A DNA stretch of 8,856 nt, taken from positions 1 to 8,856 of the forward strand of contig JAICRQ010000114.1 in NCBI GenBank assembly GCA_025966435.1, written 5' to 3'. Below are positions 5,454-8,856 of the stretch, piece after piece (position 1 is the first letter of the stretch; each line of letters begins with the position of its first letter). The stretch comes from Anaerolineales bacterium (lineage in GTDB: Bacteria > Chloroflexota > Anaerolineae > Anaerolineales > Villigracilaceae). The notes below the pieces were generated by a model. It did no database searches. It was given only the letters and a program-made list of their open reading frames with translations, and was not told where the DNA came from. The translations under genes were made by a program, and so were the position numbers.

Positions 5454-6431
5454 ATGAAGCGCTTATTTGTATCCCTGTTGGTGTGTGTTTTCTTGGTTTC
5501 TTGCGCAGAGGAAGCGACCTCTGTGCCTGTACGCGGCAGTGAGCCTGAAAGCGCGCCTGTCATCCTGCCGACGTATACGCTTCCCGCCCAGGCTGCTGCA
5601 CCCTTGCTGCAGCCCACATCCACGAAGAAACCCAAGCAAATTTCACCGATTACTCCGCAACCAACACGGACGCCTACAGGGAGTCCTGTGTCTCCAACAA
5701 ACGAAGCCGAGGCGAATGCGTGGAAAGCGTTGCCTGTCATTCCCGAGACGGTCGATACAAGCTTGCAACGAGTGTATGAGCGAGGGCTGGAGTTGGGCAA
5801 CGACCCTCATGCTTTTTCAATCTTCGGGGACTGCCAGCTGCGTCCTGCTGAGTTCTTCGGCGTCTTTGAAAGAGATATCACGGTGATCGAGGATCTCTCT
5901 CCGGAATTGCAGGAAGTGGTGGATCATTTTGGAGGTTCCTTTAACCGTGAAAGCCCCACCGCGCAGGATGGCACAACCCCCGGCTCGTTGCTATGGACTC
6001 AATGGCATCGTGGCGAGTATGGCTGTACCTTTGCCGAGACGCCCGTAGAATGTGAGTTACGAATTCATCGCCCGTCATTTGTCATTATTCAGGTGGGGAC
6101 ACATTTTGAATCGCGCAATACGGAATATCTTCGCCGGGTCATTTTGCAGTTACTCGATGCGGGCGTAATACCGATCCTTGGCACGAAAGCGGATAACCGC
6201 GAAAAGGATGAGCGCATCAACCGCGATATGGTAATGCTCGCCGCGGAATATGACCTTCCCCTCTGGAACTTTTGGGGGGCAGTGTCGGATCTCCCCAACC
6301 GCGGGCTTTACACCCGTGACGATCGTCCCTTGCAGGGTGATATTTATCTCACCGAAGAGGCGCTGGAGCGCCATCGCATGACGGGGCTGGCGGCTCTGAA
6401 CGTCGTCTGGCAGGCGGTGGCGGGAGAATAA
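5454..6431 (+). CDS. Secreted lipoprotein with SGNH/GDSL-hydrolase-like domain (Cys in place of Ser)
   Basis: This 325-residue protein begins with a lipoprotein signal, MKRLFVSLLVCVFLVSC, with lipobox LVSC and lipidated C17. A Pro/Thr-rich linker (about 24-82; PTPQPTRTPT-like) follows, as in many cell-surface lipoproteins of Chloroflexota. The globular part (about 90-325) looks SGNH-like. Block I is SIFGDCQ (122-128), with Cys127 where the Ser nucleophile of GDS would be. A central strand FVIIQVGTHFESRNTEYL (209-226) resembles block III GxN. A C-terminal block has LTEEALERHRMTGLAAL (299-315) with H307 as the candidate catalytic His. The middle part ILGTKADNRE (241-250) and LPLWNFWGAV (268-277) also fit SGNH topology. 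An ATG at 5454 is preferred over the TTG at 5451 because it gives MKR at the signal start. The substrate is unknown, perhaps an extracellular polysaccharide ester. The lipoprotein call is firm, the SGNH call moderately so. Confidence 0.8.
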   Translation: MKRLFVSLLVCVFLVSCAEEATSVPVRGSEPESAPVILPTYTLPAQAAAPLLQPTSTKKPKQISPITPQPTRTPTGSPVSPTNEAEANAWKALPVIPETVDTSLQRVYERGLELGNDPHAFSIFGDCQLRPAEFFGVFERDITVIEDLSPELQEVVDHFGGSFNRESPTAQDGTTPGSLLWTQWHRGEYGCTFAETPVECELRIHRPSFVIIQVGTHFESRNTEYLRRVILQLLDAGVIPILGTKADNREKDERINRDMVMLAAEYDLPLWNFWGAVSDLPNRGLYTRDDRPLQGDIYLTEEALERHRMTGLAALNVVWQAVAGE

Positions 6432-6466
6432 CAAAAGAGTAGAGCGGCTGCTCTACTCTTTTGTTA
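6429..6466. terminator. Bidirectional intrinsic terminator between the lipoprotein gene and mutS2
   Basis: TAACAAAAGAGTAGAGC (6429-6445) and GCTCTACTCTTTTGTTA (6450-6466) are perfect 17-bp arms around a GGCT loop. The distal stem is A-rich on one side and T-rich on the other (CTTTTGTTA), so it can work on both strands. This fits two converging genes ending at 6431 and 6501. The lipoprotein stop codon TAA (6429-6431) is the first triplet of the stem. Confidence 0.9.
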
Positions 6467-6500
6467 ACCCTTTAGTGGCGGCGCGTCGCAATGACATTAA

Positions 6501-8856
6501 CTACTTTGCCATCCTGGCAACAGTCACACCGGCGCCGCCCTCGTTGTCTTTTGGCTCCTCGAACGAAGCCACATACGGACTGGATCGCAACGCGTTACGG
6601 ACGGCTTCGCGCAGCCTGCCTGTACCCTTGCCATGAACAATCCTTACAAACAGCAAGCCGGAGGAATAGGCTCGCTCCAGATAGCGGTCTAATTCTTCGA
6701 GGCCGTCTTCGACCAGTTTGCCGCGCAGGTTTAGCTCAATACCGGGGGAAGAGACGGTGGATGGGGGACGATTGACGATGGTCTTTGGTCTATCGTCCTC
6801 AGTCTGATTGCTGGATGGAGACTGCTCACCGGACTTTCTCGCCAGATCCGTCAGGCGCGCTCGGACACGCAGGCTTCCGATTTGAACCTCCGCGTCTGAT
6901 TCGCCCAGGGCGGTGATCACGCCCTCCGTATTCAATGTATTGACAGTGACGCGCTCTCCCAGTGACAATGGACGATTGACAATGGACGATCGTCCACGGT
7001 CTACAGTTGATCGTCTCTCAACTGGCGCTTCGACTTTCTCTTCGATTTGCTCGATCTCCTCTTCGATTGTTTTGATCGCGTCCAGCGGCTGCTTTGCCTT
7101 CTTCAACTGTGACTTGAGAGAGTCGATATTTCTTTTTAGAATAGCAACTTCGAGCTCACCTTCGGCGCGTGCCTTGGCTAAGACGTCACGGCGCTCGTCT
7201 TCGATTTTCTCCAGGCGTTTTTCGAGTTCTCTGGTTTGCGCCTCGAAGCGGTCGCGTGCCTTTTCCAGTTTCTGGCGCTCGCGGGAAGTGCGGTTGCGCT
7301 CCTTGCGGATGTCATCAAGCAACTTGTCGGCGCGCAGATCATCCGGGTTGATCTCGCCTTTGGCGGATTCGATGATCGGCTGCGGCAGACCGAGTCGCTG
7401 GGCAATGAGCAACGCGTTGGAGCGCCCGGGTAGCCCGATGGTCAGGTGATAGGTGGGGCGGAGCGTCTTAATGTCGAATTCGAGGGAGGCATTGACCACG
7501 CCTTCCGTGGAATGCGCAAAGGTCTTGAGTTCCGGATAGTGTGTGGCGACCAGAGTGGTGCATCCCGTTTCGAGCAGGAAGCTAAGGATGGCGCGCGCCA
7601 GCGCCGCGCCTTCCTGCGGATCAGTGCCCGCGCCCAATTCATCGAAGATGACGAGTGAACGGTGATCGAGCTGCTTAAGGATGCGGATAATGTTCGTCAG
7701 GTGGCCGCTAAATGTGCTCAACGATTGCTCGATGGATTGCTCATCGCCGATATCCGCATAGACTGCCCGGAAGCAGGGCAGCTCCGAGCCGCTCTGCGCC
7801 GGAATGTGCAGTCCGCTTTGCGCCATGAGCACGAGGAGACCGACCGTTTTGAGCGAGACCGTCTTGCCGCCGGTGTTCGGACCGGTGATGATGATGGCAC
7901 GCGTGCCGGGGTTGGGGTCCACGTCAATTGGTACGACCGTTTGCGGGTCGAGCAGGGGATGGCGTGCCTGCATTAAGCGGATCGACGATTGGCGATGGAC
8001 AGTTGGCGATTGAGCTTCATCCTTCTGCTTTCTGTTTTCGATCTCGTGCAGGGCTGGCGCGCTCGCTCTCAGTTCCTCTGCGTACTTTGCCTTTGCAAAG
8101 ATGAGATCGAGCATGGCAAGATTTTCAACACCGTACGTCAGTTCATCGCGGTGTTCGCCGATCTGCGCGGAGAGCTCGTAGAGGATGCGCCGTTCTTCGT
8201 CACGTTCCTGCAACTGGAGCTCACGGACCTGATTGTTAAGCTCTACAATAGGCAGAGGCTCCACGAACAGAGTCGCGCCGCTCGAGGATTGATCGTGAAC
8301 GATGGCTTTGATCTGCCCTTTGAACTCGGCGCGCAGGGGGATGACGTACCGTCCATCGCGCTGGGTGATGATCGGTTCCTGGAGCTTGCTCGCCGATTCC
8401 GTCAGATACCGGCGCAAGCGCGACATGAGCCGGTCGTGGGCGATCTTGATCTCACGCCGTAGTGCCCCCAGTTTGGGGGAGGCAGAGTCCAGCACTTCGC
8501 CGCGGTCGGAGAGGACGCGCGAGATTGCATCCACCATTCCGTGTGACTCAGGCAATACCGCCGCTAGCTGCGCAAGCCGCGGGTATTCGTCTGTTTTCCG
8601 CTCGAGCGATTTCTTCAGGTCGCGGCTGGAAATCAGTGTGGATTTGACGTCCAGCAGTTGCTGCGGGTCGAGCACCCCGCCGCGCGCCGCCAAGTCCACC
8701 GCTCCGCGGATATCGTGCGCGCCGCCAATGCCGATATCCTGAATCGAAAATAGCTTCCGCGCTTCGCTGGTTTCCGCGAGACGGGCGAGGGCAAGATCGT
8801 ATGACTCGGTGGGTTCGAGCGAGCGCGCCAACTCCATCGAGGCGGAGAAATCGCAG
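6501..8856 (-). CDS. mutS2: MutS2 family ATPase with Smr nuclease domain (N-terminus beyond right edge)
   Basis: The frame is open from the TAG at 6501 to the edge, 778 residues from an internal Met at 8837 plus CDFSAS before it; about 25-30 N-terminal residues are missing. MutS2 proteins bind branched DNA or stalled, collided ribosomes and lack the mismatch-recognition domain. In order (numbered from Met 8837): core/lever region (1-300), Walker A GPNTGGKT (319-326), Walker B LVIFDELGAGTDP (395-407), THYPELK (432-438), a charged coiled coil (about 505-605), a KOW-like part (625-665), and the Smr domain (about 698-778) with LNLRG (702-706) and HGKGTG (735-740). LNLRG carries Asn where many Smr domains have Asp. 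Three linkers, 276-285, 607-625 and 679-696, are encoded by a short-period repeat and yield similar peptides. The ATPase and Smr motifs look intact, so the insertions are probably tolerated. It ends at the shared terminator. Confidence 0.95.
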   Translation of the reverse strand, partial: CDFSASMELARSLEPTESYDLALARLAETSEARKLFSIQDIGIGGAHDIRGAVDLAARGGVLDPQQLLDVKSTLISSRDLKKSLERKTDEYPRLAQLAAVLPESHGMVDAISRVLSDRGEVLDSASPKLGALRREIKIAHDRLMSRLRRYLTESASKLQEPIITQRDGRYVIPLRAEFKGQIKAIVHDQSSSGATLFVEPLPIVELNNQVRELQLQERDEERRILYELSAQIGEHRDELTYGVENLAMLDLIFAKAKYAEELRASAPALHEIENRKQKDEAQSPTVHRQSSIRLMQARHPLLDPQTVVPIDVDPNPGTRAIIITGPNTGGKTVSLKTVGLLVLMAQSGLHIPAQSGSELPCFRAVYADIGDEQSIEQSLSTFSGHLTNIIRILKQLDHRSLVIFDELGAGTDPQEGAALARAILSFLLETGCTTLVATHYPELKTFAHSTEGVVNASLEFDIKTLRPTYHLTIGLPGRSNALLIAQRLGLPQPIIESAKGEINPDDLRADKLLDDIRKERNRTSRERQKLEKARDRFEAQTRELEKRLEKIEDERRDVLAKARAEGELEVAILKRNIDSLKSQLKKAKQPLDAIKTIEEEIEQIEEKVEAPVERRSTVDRGRSSIVNRPLSLGERVTVNTLNTEGVITALGESDAEVQIGSLRVRARLTDLARKSGEQSPSSNQTEDDRPKTIVNRPPSTVSSPGIELNLRGKLVEDGLEELDRYLERAYSSGLLFVRIVHGKGTGRLREAVRNALRSSPYVASFEEPKDNEGGAGVTVARMAK
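6751..6803 (+). repeat. Heptamer repeat insert A in mutS2 (linker before the Smr domain)
   Basis: Units read GACGATT, GACGATG, GTCTTTG, GTCTATC and GTCCTCA (about 6767-6801). GGACGATTGACGATGG (6766-6781) matches 6970-6985 of insert B in 15 of 16 bases. It encodes residues 679-696, including TIVNRPPS, just ahead of the Smr domain. Confidence 0.6.
6964..7019 (+). repeat. Heptamer repeat insert B in mutS2 (after the coiled coil)
   Basis: The 56-nt tract reads as 7-nt units: GACAATG, GACGATT, GACAATG, GACGATC, GTCCACG, GTCTACA, GTTGATC, GTCTCTC. GACAATGGACGAT is repeated exactly at 6964-6976 and 6978-6990. GGACGATCGTCC (6984-6995) is a perfect palindrome where the unit turns from GAC to GTC. It encodes residues 607-625 with SIVNRPLS. 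Confidence 0.65.
7983..8012 (+). repeat. Heptamer repeat insert C in mutS2 (before the ATPase domain)
   Basis: Units GACGATT, GGCGATG, GACAGTT and GGCGATT; TTGGCGAT recurs at 7989-7996 and 8003-8010, 14 nt apart, the same double-unit period as insert B. It encodes residues 276-285 (QSPTVHRQSS) in a linker before the conserved MQARHPLL. Confidence 0.5.

Noticed and set aside
5393..5800. 136-residue N-terminal extension of threonine synthase starting at 5800
   Set aside because: It lies antisense to the well-supported lipoprotein gene, shows no domain, and threonine synthase of normal length starts at 5392.
6964..7019. Possible CRISPR array from repeated units in mutS2
   Set aside because: Units are 7 nt with no spacers, and they are in coding sequence; no CRISPR structure or cas gene is present.

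Overview
The window looks like a bacterial chromosome fragment of moderate GC content, most plausibly from an uncultured Chloroflexota (Anaerolineae-like) organism. The hints are a lipoprotein whose signal peptide is followed by a Pro/Thr-rich linker, possible leaderless promoters, abundant short tandem and inverted repeats in spacers and inside genes, and the general look of the proteins. This placement is an inference from sequence style; there is no rRNA or other marker to confirm it. I see no rRNA, tRNA, CRISPR array, phage gene, transposase or recognisable defence operon.

Layout. Positions 1-2553 (minus strand) hold a run read right to left: the beta (carboxyltransferase) subunit of an acyl-CoA carboxylase of the methylcrotonyl-CoA type, a four-helix-bundle protein of the S23/23S-intervening-sequence family, and the start of a SAM-dependent methyltransferase that leaves the window. 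A 228-bp repeat-containing divergent spacer (2554-2781) separates this from a plus-strand dual-specificity-type protein phosphatase (2782-3273). It converges on a threonine pair on the minus strand: thrC (threonine synthase), then thrB (homoserine kinase). Together these carry out the last two steps of threonine synthesis, homoserine to O-phosphohomoserine to threonine. A 61-bp divergent promoter region separates thrC from a plus-strand lipoprotein with an SGNH-hydrolase-like domain. That gene converges on mutS2 across a perfect 17-bp bidirectional terminator. mutS2 runs off the right edge and lacks only its extreme N-terminus.

The most interesting layer is not a gene but the repeats. (1) The 12-mer GAAAGAGGAAAG occurs four times exactly: beside the four-helix-bundle gene, twice inside the carboxylase gene, and once inside the phosphatase gene. 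A related copy lies on the other side of the four-helix-bundle gene, so that gene sits between inverted copies. (2) A different 7-nt-periodic repeat interrupts mutS2 at three inter-domain linkers without breaking the frame, and yields related peptides (IVNRP twice). (3) A 9-nt-periodic CACAAAG/GCAGAG repeat fills the thrC-thrB spacer and appears to form the C-terminal tail of the phosphatase. (4) A 15-bp perfect inverted repeat lies in the carboxylase-phosphatase spacer. These suggest short repeat families spreading through spacers and tolerant protein linkers.

Several genes (mccB, thrC, the lipoprotein gene) have a good -10-like hexamer 6-11 nt before the start codon and no Shine-Dalgarno sequence, which is the arrangement expected of leaderless transcripts. 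No complete new system is evident. The repeat invasion and the Cys-for-Ser SGNH lipoprotein are the best leads.
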